Origin: Chloracidobacterium sp.
GTDB lineage: Bacteria > Acidobacteriota > Blastocatellia > Pyrinomonadales > Pyrinomonadaceae
Reading direction: 5' to 3'
NCBI GenBank assembly: GCA_016715795.1
Contig: JADJXP010000002.1
Span: 1,426,001-1,490,000, forward strand
DNA: 64,000 nt
Part shown: piece after piece, positions 7,560-15,766 of the stretch
Numbering within the stretch: the stretch's first letter is position 1
Layout: each line of letters opens with the position of its first letter
Notes under the pieces: model-generated
The model's input: only the letters and a program-made list of their open reading frames with translations
The model's database searches: none
Told to the model about the DNA's origin: nothing
Translations under genes and position numbers: made by a program

Positions 7560-8962
7560 CTCGTCTCCCAATCCGGCGTGTGAAACGTGCCCTCGCGATC
7601 GGTGCGTTGGTAGGTGTGAGCGCCAAAGTAGTCGCGTTGTGCCTGGATGAGGTTAGCGGGCAGGCGTCCGGCACGGAATGCGTCGAAATAGCCGAGAGCG
7701 GATGAAAAGCCCATACCTGGAATGCCGTGGCCATTCAATGCCGACACGACCTTTCGCAACGACATCATTCGTTGTACCAGGTATGGCGCCAAGGCCGCGT
7801 CGAGCAAGAGATTAGGGAGATCCTGCGTCGCCGAGTAGGCCTCGCGGATCTGTTCGAGCAGGGCGGACCGAATGATGCAGCCGCCGCGCCAGATCTTTGC
7901 GATCTCCGCTACGTCGAGGCCATAGCCTTTTTCGGTTGAGGCCGCCCGCAGCAGCGATAGGCCTTGGGCATAGGCGATCACAAACCCACAGAACAAGGCG
8001 TTCTTCAGATCGTCTGCCTCGACCGACGTGTGGTGCTCCGTGAGATCGTTGGAATATCTGTGTGCCATCTTTCCCCTTAGCTCTTTCTGGGCCGAGATCT
8101 GCCGCATGGTGACGGCGGCGTCGATCGTCGGAACCGGCACACCGAAGTCCATCGCGGCCTGCGATGTCCATTTGCCGGTTCCCTTCTGGCCGGCAGTATC
8201 TAGGATCAGTTCCACGAGCGGTTTGCCTGTATCAGCATCCTTTTTCGCAAGCACCGTCGCCGTGATCTCGATAAGAAAAGAGTTGAGTTCGCCGCTGCCC
8301 CATGCGGCAAAGGTCTCGCTCAGCACATCTGAGTCCATTTCGAGAACTCGTTTCATCAGGTCATACGACTCGGCGATCAACTGCATCATTCCGTACTCGA
8401 TGCCGTTGTGGACCATCTTGACAAAATGGCCGGCCGAGCCGCTACCGATATAGGCAACACATGGATCTCCATTCACCTTTGCAGCAACAGCTTGAAGGAT
8501 CTTCTCGATACGGCCGTAATACTCGCGGCGGCCGCCGGGCATGATAGACGGGCCGTGGCGGGCACCTTCTTCGCCGCCGCTGACGCCCATCCCGATGAAA
8601 CCGATACCCCTTGCCGTCAGTTCGGATTCGCGGCGCTCGGTGTCGGTGAAGTGCGAGTTGCCGCCGTCAATAATCAAATCGTCCTCGTCAAGATGCGGCA
8701 CGAGGTCGCCGATAACCTTGTCAACGATCGGCCCGGCGGGCACAAGGAGCATGATGTTGCGTGGAGATTCGAGCTTTGAGATGAAATCCGGCAGATCATT
8801 GCCAACTGCGACCGGTATTCCTGCTCCCTCTTCGAGCAGCAGGGCACGCTTCGCCGCATCGAGATCGTAACCGACGCCGCTGATGCCGTGCTCCGCGACG
8901 TTGAGCAGAAAGTTTCGCCCCATCGTGCCGAGGCCGATCATCCCAAAATGCGATTTTGACAT
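7556..8962 (-). CDS. gnd: 6-phosphogluconate dehydrogenase
   Basis: Oxidative decarboxylation of 6-phosphogluconate to ribulose 5-phosphate in the pentose phosphate pathway, giving NAD(P)H. The 468-residue product carries the nucleotide-binding GLGTMGRN (10-17), the substrate motif GGNSHF with VSGGEEGARHGPSIMPGG, the catalytic lysine and asparagine in GHFVKMVHNGIEYGMMQ, and the C-terminal helical domain. The ATG at 8962 is chosen because the Rossmann domain starts right after it; an upstream in-frame extension would overlap the neighbouring zinc-ribbon gene. It begins 4 bases after that gene, so the two are likely one transcript. Confidence 0.97.
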   Translation of the reverse strand: MSKSHFGMIGLGTMGRNFLLNVAEHGISGVGYDLDAAKRALLLEEGAGIPVAVGNDLPDFISKLESPRNIMLLVPAGPIVDKVIGDLVPHLDEDDLIIDGGNSHFTDTERRESELTARGIGFIGMGVSGGEEGARHGPSIMPGGRREYYGRIEKILQAVAAKVNGDPCVAYIGSGSAGHFVKMVHNGIEYGMMQLIAESYDLMKRVLEMDSDVLSETFAAWGSGELNSFLIEITATVLAKKDADTGKPLVELILDTAGQKGTGKWTSQAAMDFGVPVPTIDAAVTMRQISAQKELRGKMAHRYSNDLTEHHTSVEADDLKNALFCGFVIAYAQGLSLLRAASTEKGYGLDVAEIAKIWRGGCIIRSALLEQIREAYSATQDLPNLLLDAALAPYLVQRMMSLRKVVSALNGHGIPGMGFSSALGYFDAFRAGRLPANLIQAQRDYFGAHTYQRTDREGTFHTPDWETS

Positions 8963-8966
8963 GGCC

Positions 8967-9299
8967 TTAGTGTCCCAAATGCTTGATGAACGCCGCTTTA
9001 AGATTCCTTTCGATCTCGGCGTGAAGTGGCGTCTCGCTGGTCGCTCCAATGACCTTCTTCCCACATTTGCCGCAGAGAAAATAGGCGATCAGAACGCCAT
9101 GTTCGCGGAAGATAAAAGCATTGAGCGACAGCGCATCTTTCTTCTTGTATTTCATCACGTTGATCTCGCCGCCGCAGCCGGGGCAGCCGTCGCCGTCGTG
9201 AAACCAGCGTGACTTAATAGCGCTGCCAAACTGCATCTGCGCCTGGCGAAAGATCATATCGAGCGTTTCGGCGACCTCTTTATCGTAGTTCTTTGGCAT
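8967..9299 (-). CDS. zinc-ribbon hypothetical protein
   Basis: A 110-residue cytoplasmic protein with two CxxC pairs, CPGCGG and CGKCGK, separated by about 37 residues, which predicts a single zinc ribbon. The N-terminal third is helical (EVAETLDMIFRQAQMQF) and the C-terminus ends in another helix. It sits directly upstream of gnd, apparently in the same operon. Function unknown; a nucleic-acid or protein-binding adaptor is possible. ATG 9299 is preferred over the upstream in-frame start because it gives a compact N-terminus. Confidence 0.7.
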   Translation of the reverse strand: MPKNYDKEVAETLDMIFRQAQMQFGSAIKSRWFHDGDGCPGCGGEINVMKYKKKDALSLNAFIFREHGVLIAYFLCGKCGKKVIGATSETPLHAEIERNLKAAFIKHLGH

Positions 9300-9364
9300 A
9301 CGGCATGACTCCGGATCTAACTTGCCCGGCAAAATGACTCGCTCTAAACTTGTGGCTAGTCATT

Positions 9365-10279
9365 ATGTTATCACTCCGCGACGCCATTCGACCTACGACA
9401 TTCATTAAATCCGCAAAACTCCGCGATTACCTTGGACTGGATGTGACCATCGCCAGCGAGACGTTTCAGCACACGGGGAGCTTTAAGTTCCGCGCTGCAT
9501 ACAACGTCGTGCTGAATTCGCCGAATGACGAGTTTGTCGGCGTCTCATCGGGAAACTTCGGACAGGCCCTTGCCTATGCGTGCAAACTGCTGGGGCGAAA
9601 ATGCACCGTCATAATGCCGCATAACTCAGCAAAGGTTAAGGTCGATGCCGTACTTGCGTACGGTGCGGAAGCCGATCTGATAGACGTTAAGGTCATCAGC
9701 CGGACCGACCGACTCGAACAGTTTGCCAACGAACGACCTGATGCATATCTCGCCAGCGCGTTTGATGATCAACTCGTGATCGACGGCAACTCGATGCTGG
9801 GCGACGAGATAGCGACACACGATTTCGACGCGGTCGTGCTGCCGATCGGCGGCGGCGGCCTGATCTCGGGCACGATCCAGAGTTTTGCACGAAACGGCAA
9901 GGCCACCGAGATCATCGGTGCCGAACCGCTGCTCGCAAACGACGCCGCCCGCAGTTTGCGAGCGGGCGAACTTATCGCCAACGCTACCGAACCACAAACC
10001 ATCGCCGACGGCACGCGCACACTCTCGCTCGGTAACCTAACGTGGCCGATCATCAGAGACGGAGTGACAGAGATCGCTGAGGTACCTGAAGAGAAGATCG
10101 TTGAGGCTGTCAGGCTCTATTATGATCTAGCAAATCTCAAGTGCGAGGCCACAGGAGCCCTTAGCCTCGGTGCAGTCCTACAAGATCAGGCGAGGTTTAT
10201 CGGTAAAACGATCTGTCTCGTCGTCAGCGGTGGCAATGTAGATCCGTCCGTTTACTCTAGGTTGATCAGTCGCGGATGA
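9365..10279 (+). CDS. PLP-dependent threonine/serine dehydratase-like enzyme
   Basis: A 304-residue fold-type II PLP enzyme of the threonine dehydratase, serine dehydratase or serine racemase group. The Schiff-base lysine is in GSFKFRAAYN (about residue 41) and the phosphate-binding loop is GGGGLISG (about 162-169). SSGNFGQALAYACKLLG binds the substrate carboxylate. No C-terminal ACT regulatory domain is present, which points to the catabolic or racemase-type short form rather than biosynthetic IlvA. ATG 9365 is preferred to an upstream TTG. It is divergent from the zinc-ribbon gene, with a 65-base shared promoter region. Deamination of threonine or serine is likely; the exact substrate is open. 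Confidence 0.85.
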   Translation: MLSLRDAIRPTTFIKSAKLRDYLGLDVTIASETFQHTGSFKFRAAYNVVLNSPNDEFVGVSSGNFGQALAYACKLLGRKCTVIMPHNSAKVKVDAVLAYGAEADLIDVKVISRTDRLEQFANERPDAYLASAFDDQLVIDGNSMLGDEIATHDFDAVVLPIGGGGLISGTIQSFARNGKATEIIGAEPLLANDAARSLRAGELIANATEPQTIADGTRTLSLGNLTWPIIRDGVTEIAEVPEEKIVEAVRLYYDLANLKCEATGALSLGAVLQDQARFIGKTICLVVSGGNVDPSVYSRLISRG

Positions 10280-10326
10280 CGCCGACTATACAGCGCTTGC
10301 GGCGAGCATGAACCACCGCTGGCCAG

Positions 10327-12012
10327 CTATTGTCGAATTTCTTCCACAAACGTCACGCGGTTAATTTCATGCAGCGTCGTTTGGCCCGAAAAGACCTTCT
10401 TGACGGCAGATTCGCGCAAGGATGAGAGGCCTTCTTTCTCGGCCTGTCGGCGGATCTCCGAGCCCGGCCGGCGCTCGATGATCATTTCGCGGATGAGATC
10501 CGACATGTCAAGTAATTCATGGATCGCGGAGCGGCCTCGGTAGCCGGTGTGATTACAGGCGTCACACCCGACGCTCCGAAATAATGACCGGCCTTGTGCG
10601 TCGGATGGACGGATACCGGACGACAGCAGTTCTTCGTCAGTCGCCTCGTAAGGACGTCTGCAAGTCGGGCAAAGCAAGCGAACGAGCCTCTGGGCGAGCA
10701 CGCAGTTGAGCGATGAGACAAAGTTATACGGCTCAACGCCCATGTTTAGAAAGCGGCCGATAACGTCGATCACGTTGTTGGCGTGAACAGTCGTAAACAC
10801 GAGGTGGCCGGTCAGCGCGGATTGGATGGCGATCTGTGCCGTTTCTTCGTCACGAATTTCGCCGACCATTATCTTGTCCGGGTCGTGACGCAGGATGGAA
10901 CGAAGTCCGCGAGCGAACGTCAGCCCCTTTTTCTCATTCACCGGTATCTGCACGATCCCGTGAAGCTGATACTCGACCGGATCCTCGATCGTTATGATCT
11001 TATCCTCGTCGTTACGGATCTCGTTCAGAGCGGCGTAGAGCGTCGTCGTCTTACCGGAACCCGTCGGCCCGGTAACGAGCACCATGCCGTATGGTTCCTT
11101 AATATAAAGACGAAAACGCTGGAGATCGTCATCGTCAAATCCGACGACATCAAGATTCAGATTCTTGAACGACTCGTTAATTTGCTCTTTGTCGAGGATA
11201 CGAATAACCGCGTCCTCACCAAAGATCGTTGGCATTATTGAGACACGAAAATCGACCGTGCGGCCCTTGTACCGCACCCGAAAACGCCCGTCCTGCGGGA
11301 TGCGGCGTTCGGCAATATCGAGCTCAGACATAACCTTGATGCGCGAGATCAGCGTCTGGTGAAAGGCTATGTCGATCGGATCGACCTTAGAGTAGAGAGC
11401 CCCGTCGATGCGAAATTTGACCTGAACATCACGCTCGCGCGTTTCGATATGAATATCTGACGATCGCGATTCCATCGCGTTGTAAAGTATTGTGTCGACG
11501 AGCTTTATGATCGGCGACATTTCAGTGTCAGACGCCAGCTTGTCGAGATCGAGCACCTCTTCGCCCTGCTCGGTCTCCTTGACGAGCGATATCTTGAAGG
11601 TCGATGCGGCCTCAGCCAAGACACGCGAGGTCGAGTCGCCTTTTCTGAGAACAACATCGATTGCACCGGCAGTCGCGACGTAGGGCACGATGCGGACATT
11701 CAGAACGTTCTCCAACTCATCGAGCCTTTCGAGATTCGTCGGATCGGCCATCGCCGCATGGAGGTTGTTGCCGTCACGCCGGAGCGGCACGAACTGATTC
11801 CGTAGCATTAGATCGACCGGAATGACCGCCAATTCCTCAATATCCACCGGCGATTCCTGCTCAGGCGGCAACAGGTCAATAAACGGCATTCGGTAGCGTT
11901 TTGCCAGCGACTTTGCCTCGGTCACCTCGGGTGGTTCCTTATCGAGGAAGTCATTCATCTGGATATTTGGCGACGATGTGTACGTCTGATCGCCGTTCGT
12001 AGTAGTGCTCAT
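10327..12012 (-). CDS. GspE/PilB-family secretion or pilus ATPase
   Basis: A hexameric ATPase that powers type IV pilus assembly or type II secretion at the inner membrane. The 561 residues contain an N-terminal MshEN/T2SSE-N-like domain (about 20-150), then the catalytic core with Walker A GPTGSGKTTTLY near residue 314, the Asp box ITIEDPVEYQL, Walker B ILRHDPDKIMVGEIRDEET and the His box ALTGHLVFTTVHAN. A tetracysteine zinc site follows (CPTC and CDAC), typical of GspE and PilB. The gene starts 6 bases after the GspF/PilC gene, so the two form a module. No pilin or secretin gene is in the window, so pilus and secretion roles cannot be separated. Confidence 0.93.
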   Translation of the reverse strand: MSTTTNGDQTYTSSPNIQMNDFLDKEPPEVTEAKSLAKRYRMPFIDLLPPEQESPVDIEELAVIPVDLMLRNQFVPLRRDGNNLHAAMADPTNLERLDELENVLNVRIVPYVATAGAIDVVLRKGDSTSRVLAEAASTFKISLVKETEQGEEVLDLDKLASDTEMSPIIKLVDTILYNAMESRSSDIHIETRERDVQVKFRIDGALYSKVDPIDIAFHQTLISRIKVMSELDIAERRIPQDGRFRVRYKGRTVDFRVSIMPTIFGEDAVIRILDKEQINESFKNLNLDVVGFDDDDLQRFRLYIKEPYGMVLVTGPTGSGKTTTLYAALNEIRNDEDKIITIEDPVEYQLHGIVQIPVNEKKGLTFARGLRSILRHDPDKIMVGEIRDEETAQIAIQSALTGHLVFTTVHANNVIDVIGRFLNMGVEPYNFVSSLNCVLAQRLVRLLCPTCRRPYEATDEELLSSGIRPSDAQGRSLFRSVGCDACNHTGYRGRSAIHELLDMSDLIREMIIERRPGSEIRRQAEKEGLSSLRESAVKKVFSGQTTLHEINRVTFVEEIRQ

Positions 12013-12018
12013 TTCAAT

Positions 12019-13252
12019 CTATTTTCGTCCGCCTACCGGCCCGGCCGAGATCATCTGTATGATCGGCAGGTAGATAGCGAGCAATATGGTAACGACGATG
12101 CCGGCCATGAACAACAGTATCAACGGTTCGAGCAGTGTCGTAAATTGCTCGAGCCTCACCTCGGCCTCCGCGTCGTAGAACGTGGCCACCTCATCGAGCA
12201 TCTCACGCAAGGAACCTGAGCCCTCACCGATGCCGATCATGTCGAGTGCTAATTCGGGCAGCCAGTTGGCCTTCTCAAGAGCATCCGTGAATCCGCGCCC
12301 CTCTCGGATCATCGGCAGCACGCCTTGGCTGCGGCGACGCAATTCGAGATTGTTGATCGCCTGCGCCGATATCTCCCACGCCTCGGGCACCGTAATGCCG
12401 CCTGACAACAGCGTCGAAAGCGACCGCGAAAGCTGGGCAGTGGTCATATTGCGTATCAGTTGCCCGCCGATCGGCACTCTCAGCAAAGCCTTGTGCAGCA
12501 TCAGCTTACCGGCCTGAGTGCGGAGCCACGCAAATATCGCCAGCCCGACTATCAGTAGCAGCGGGGCAAGCCAATAAATATTGTTGATGATCGCGTTCGA
12601 TATCCACAGCACGATCAGCGTGACCGTCGGCAGCGTACGATTTCGCTGCAAGGCTCTTGAACAGATCCGACATTCGGGGAACGATATAGAGCGTCAAAAA
12701 CGCCACCATCATCGTCGATGCAAGAAGCAGGAACGCCGGATACGCCAGAGCCCCGCGCAGTTTGCGCGAGACACCGACACTGCGTTTGAGATACGTTACA
12801 AACCTGGCCAGAACGTCATCCAGGGCGCCGCTCCGCTCTCCCGCGAGGATCGACGCCGTGTATATGCGGGGAAACATTCCCTGAGACTCAAACGCCTCAG
12901 ATAGCGGTATGCCGTTCTTGATCTTGTCTTCGACATCGACGAGCACTGCACGCAGATTCGCCGTGGCCGAGCGTGTTTTGAGCAGTCCGATAGCCTGCAG
13001 GATGGGGATACCGGCACGGAGCAATGCCGATAGTTGCTGATTGAAGAGAAGAAAATCTGCCTGCTTGACGCGGCCTTTGCGGCTGGCAGACGAAAGGACA
13101 GCAGAGAGCCCTTCGCTGGCGTTTGACACCGCAAACACCTTAAAGCCCTCATTCTCGAGCCGAGCGCGAGCGTCCGAGGCGGCAGCCGCCTCAACGATCC
13201 GCGTAACGATTTCCCCCGACGGCGTACCTAGCCGGCAGATAAATTCGGTCAT
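12019..13252 (-). pseudogene. GspF/PilC platform protein, frameshifted
   Basis: Inner-membrane platform protein of type IV pilus or type II secretion systems, partner of the adjacent ATPase. Two overlapping frames together make one protein of about 410 residues, the normal family size. The first (from ATG 13252) carries FNQQLSALLRAGIPILQAI and runs as far as IVPRMSDLFKSL. The second resumes with QRNRTLPTVTLIVLWISNAI and has the duplicated domain with MTTAQLSRSLSTLLSGGI and the final membrane span. The switch is at about 12648-12656, where one extra base puts the reading out of phase. It may be a true null mutation, a sequencing or assembly error, or a programmed shift. No slippery homopolymer is visible, and both halves are otherwise well preserved, so an error or a recent mutation is favoured. 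Confidence 0.8.
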
Positions 13253-13454
13253 AGATATATCGAACCAATTTGTGCCCTGACACCCTTTGATCGATCTGCA
13301 CGATTATATCACGCCGAAACTATTGAATTGTTTCACCACCAAATGGATTTTATCCAAAGCAAAACAACCGAGAATCGGACGCGGGCATCAAAGAAACATC
13401 TTGCTAACGGCCAACCAAGTTCCATAGAATATGGCTGACCTTACAGAAGTCTAG

Positions 13455-14444
13455 ATGGGCGATTTTCAAGTAGTTTCTCGCCGACTTTCGGCATCGGTTT
13501 GTCGATTCGTGGCAACGTGCGGAGTATTTCTATGCTGTGCGTTAGCGTCGTTCGCGCAGCTGCCGTCTGAGACCCCACCCGACGATCCTGATGCGCCCGT
13601 TCGCATAAAGACAGACCTTGTCACACTAACCCTGACGGTCACCGACCAATTTAACCGTTATGTCTCGGGCCTCTCGAAGAAGCACTTTTCCGTCACTGAT
13701 GACGGCCTTCCACAGGACATCACTTTCTTTAGCGACAGCGACGCTCCGGTGTCGCTTGGCATCCTCTTCGACGTCTCGGGGTCGATGAGCGGCGAAAAGA
13801 TCGGCAAGGCACGCAACGCCCTCGAACGGTTTATCAACACCAGTCATCCTTCTGACGAATACTTCCTGATCGCATTCAATTCGCGTGCCCAATTGCTTCT
13901 CGACCGAACGCGCGACGGCGAAGCGGTGTTGAGAAAGCTGACTCTTATTCAACCTCGAGACGACACTGCGCTATATGACGCCGTCTATCTGGGCGTCGAA
14001 CGTGTCACACGAGGAAGCCATCAAAAGCGAGCAATGCTGATCATAAGCGACGGCCAGGACAATGCGTCGCGATATAATTTTGGCGAGGTGCGCCGCTTGC
14101 TGAAAGAGTCAGATGTCGTCACCTATGCCGTTGGCATTATGGACAGAGGCGACGCAAGTTCGACTCTCGGAATGCAGGGTCAGGCATTTCTGGACGAGAT
14201 CAGTTCGGTAACCGGCGGCAAGTCGTTCTACCCGCAGTCGGACGTTGAGATGGATGAGATATTCGAGAGGATCGCGCTCGAACTCCGGCATCAGTACACG
14301 ATCGGCTACATACCAAAAGACTTCCAACCAAACGGAAAATGGCGTAAAGTAAAAGTTAAGGTCAAACCTCCCAGGGGTTTGCCGCGTCTAACCGTCCGCA
14401 GTCGCGAGGGCTACTATGCGACGCCAAATACCAAATATCGCTAG
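13455..14444 (+). CDS. secreted VWA-domain protein
   Basis: A 329-residue protein of the acidobacterial VWFA-related family. A signal peptide (CGVFLCCALASFAQ, ending near residue 35) precedes a short beta region, RIKTDLVTLTLTVTDQFNR, and a von Willebrand A domain with a complete MIDAS, D106-x-S108-G-S110, plus a later DDTALYDAV loop. The end (ELRHQYTIGYIP, then RGLPRLTVRSREGYY) is the usual C-terminus of this family. Such proteins are exported metal-dependent adhesion or interaction modules of unknown partner. A closely similar paralogue follows immediately, so the pair is probably a tandem duplication in one transcript. Confidence 0.88.
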   Translation: MGDFQVVSRRLSASVCRFVATCGVFLCCALASFAQLPSETPPDDPDAPVRIKTDLVTLTLTVTDQFNRYVSGLSKKHFSVTDDGLPQDITFFSDSDAPVSLGILFDVSGSMSGEKIGKARNALERFINTSHPSDEYFLIAFNSRAQLLLDRTRDGEAVLRKLTLIQPRDDTALYDAVYLGVERVTRGSHQKRAMLIISDGQDNASRYNFGEVRRLLKESDVVTYAVGIMDRGDASSTLGMQGQAFLDEISSVTGGKSFYPQSDVEMDEIFERIALELRHQYTIGYIPKDFQPNGKWRKVKVKVKPPRGLPRLTVRSREGYYATPNTKYR

Positions 14445-14454
14445 GTTTGCCACG

Positions 14455-15549
14455 ATGAACAAAAGCATATTGCCGATGCTGGGCACGACGTTGCTCGCAT
14501 GCCTGCTTCTGACCGACTCACCGGTCTCGAATGCCGCCGAAGGCCTTCCGAGCCCGACTCCGACACCGGTAGGCTCACCGACGGTCAAGCCGACACCTCG
14601 TATCGACGATCCGGACGAGATCATCAAGATCGACACAGAATTGGTCAACCTCAACGTCCGCGTCGTCGACAGGAATAACCGGCCAGTCAACGATTTGCAG
14701 GAGAACGCATTTCGGATCTACGAAGACGGCAAGCTACAGCAGATCGATTTTTTCTCAAAATCCGAAGTGCCGACAAACTACGGCATCGTCGTCGATAATT
14801 CCGGCTCTCTTCGTTCGCAGTTGGAAAAGGTAATCGAGGCAGGAAAGGTGCTCGTTAATATGAACCGCCAGAATGACGAGACACTCATCATTCGGTTTGT
14901 CGACAGCAAGAAGATCGAGATCCTCCAGGAGTTTACTTCCAACAAGACCGACCTTAATGATGCTCTCGAGAATATGTACATCGAGGGCGGCCAGACCGCG
15001 ATCACTGATGCCGTCTACCTCGCTGTCGAGAGCATCGACGAATACCAGACCTCGCAGCGAAACGAAGACCGCAAGCGTCGCGCCCTGATCCTCGTCACGG
15101 ACGGCGAGGACCGAAGCAGCTTCTATAATGAGAAACAGTTGTTCGACCTACTGCGTGAATCTGAGGTCCAGATCTACGTTGTCGGGTTTGTCGATGAACT
15201 AAGCAAGGACGGTGGCTTTATCAGCAAGAGCCCGCAAGCAAAAGCTCGTGCATTTCTTGAACGGATGGCTACCGAGAGCGGCGGCAAGGCATACTTCCCG
15301 TCAAGCCCCGCGGAACTTCCGAATCTCGCCCGCGAGATATCGAACGAGCTTCGCACGCAGTATTCCATCGGCTACATTCCGTCAAACGACCGCCGCGACG
15401 GCACCTACCGGACTATCAAGGTCCAAGTCAATGACGGCCCCAACGCCCAGAAACGGATCGCCATCACCCGAGCCGGCCGCACCGCCGACGCCGACGGATC
15501 AACTTCACCGGCGCCAAAATCATCGCCGGCACCGGCGAAGAATCCGTAG
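14455..15549 (+). CDS. secreted VWA-domain protein, paralogue
   Basis: A 364-residue paralogue of the preceding gene with the same architecture: signal peptide (LGTTLLACLLLTDSPVSNAA), a Pro/Thr-rich linker (SPTPTPVGSPTVKPTP), an IDTELVNLNVRVVDRNNRP segment, a VWA domain with D-N-S-G-S at 114-118, and the ending ELRTQYSIGYIP. The MIDAS has N in place of V at the variable position but keeps the metal ligands. The C-terminus adds a Pro/Ser/Ala-rich tail. ATG 14455 is preferred because it places the signal sequence at the N-terminus; an earlier in-frame start would overlap the upstream gene. A clear intrinsic terminator follows. Confidence 0.87.
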   Translation: MNKSILPMLGTTLLACLLLTDSPVSNAAEGLPSPTPTPVGSPTVKPTPRIDDPDEIIKIDTELVNLNVRVVDRNNRPVNDLQENAFRIYEDGKLQQIDFFSKSEVPTNYGIVVDNSGSLRSQLEKVIEAGKVLVNMNRQNDETLIIRFVDSKKIEILQEFTSNKTDLNDALENMYIEGGQTAITDAVYLAVESIDEYQTSQRNEDRKRRALILVTDGEDRSSFYNEKQLFDLLRESEVQIYVVGFVDELSKDGGFISKSPQAKARAFLERMATESGGKAYFPSSPAELPNLAREISNELRTQYSIGYIPSNDRRDGTYRTIKVQVNDGPNAQKRIAITRAGRTADADGSTSPAPKSSPAPAKNP

Positions 15550-15573
15550 GATGTATCTCGTATCAGGCCGAAC

Positions 15574-15599
15574 GCCTCGCCGAAGGGCGGGGCTTTTTT
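15574..15599 (+). terminator. intrinsic terminator after VWA pair
   Basis: An 8-bp stem (GCCTCGCC, loop GAAG, GGCGGGGC with one T-G pair) is followed by six T residues. It begins 24 bases past the stop of the second VWA gene, so the two VWA genes end as a unit here. Confidence 0.85.
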
Positions 15600-15766
15600 C
15601 TGCTTTATTTCTGTGAAAACCGTGATACTATCGCGAGATAACAACGAATCAAGAGTGGATCTCGGACTTTGAGGATCCGGGGATCCCGGCGTCAACCGCG
15701 AAGGTTATCTCACGCTCAACCGGCTAACGCCGCCCATACGGGCCGTTCGTATCGGAGGGTTACAGC

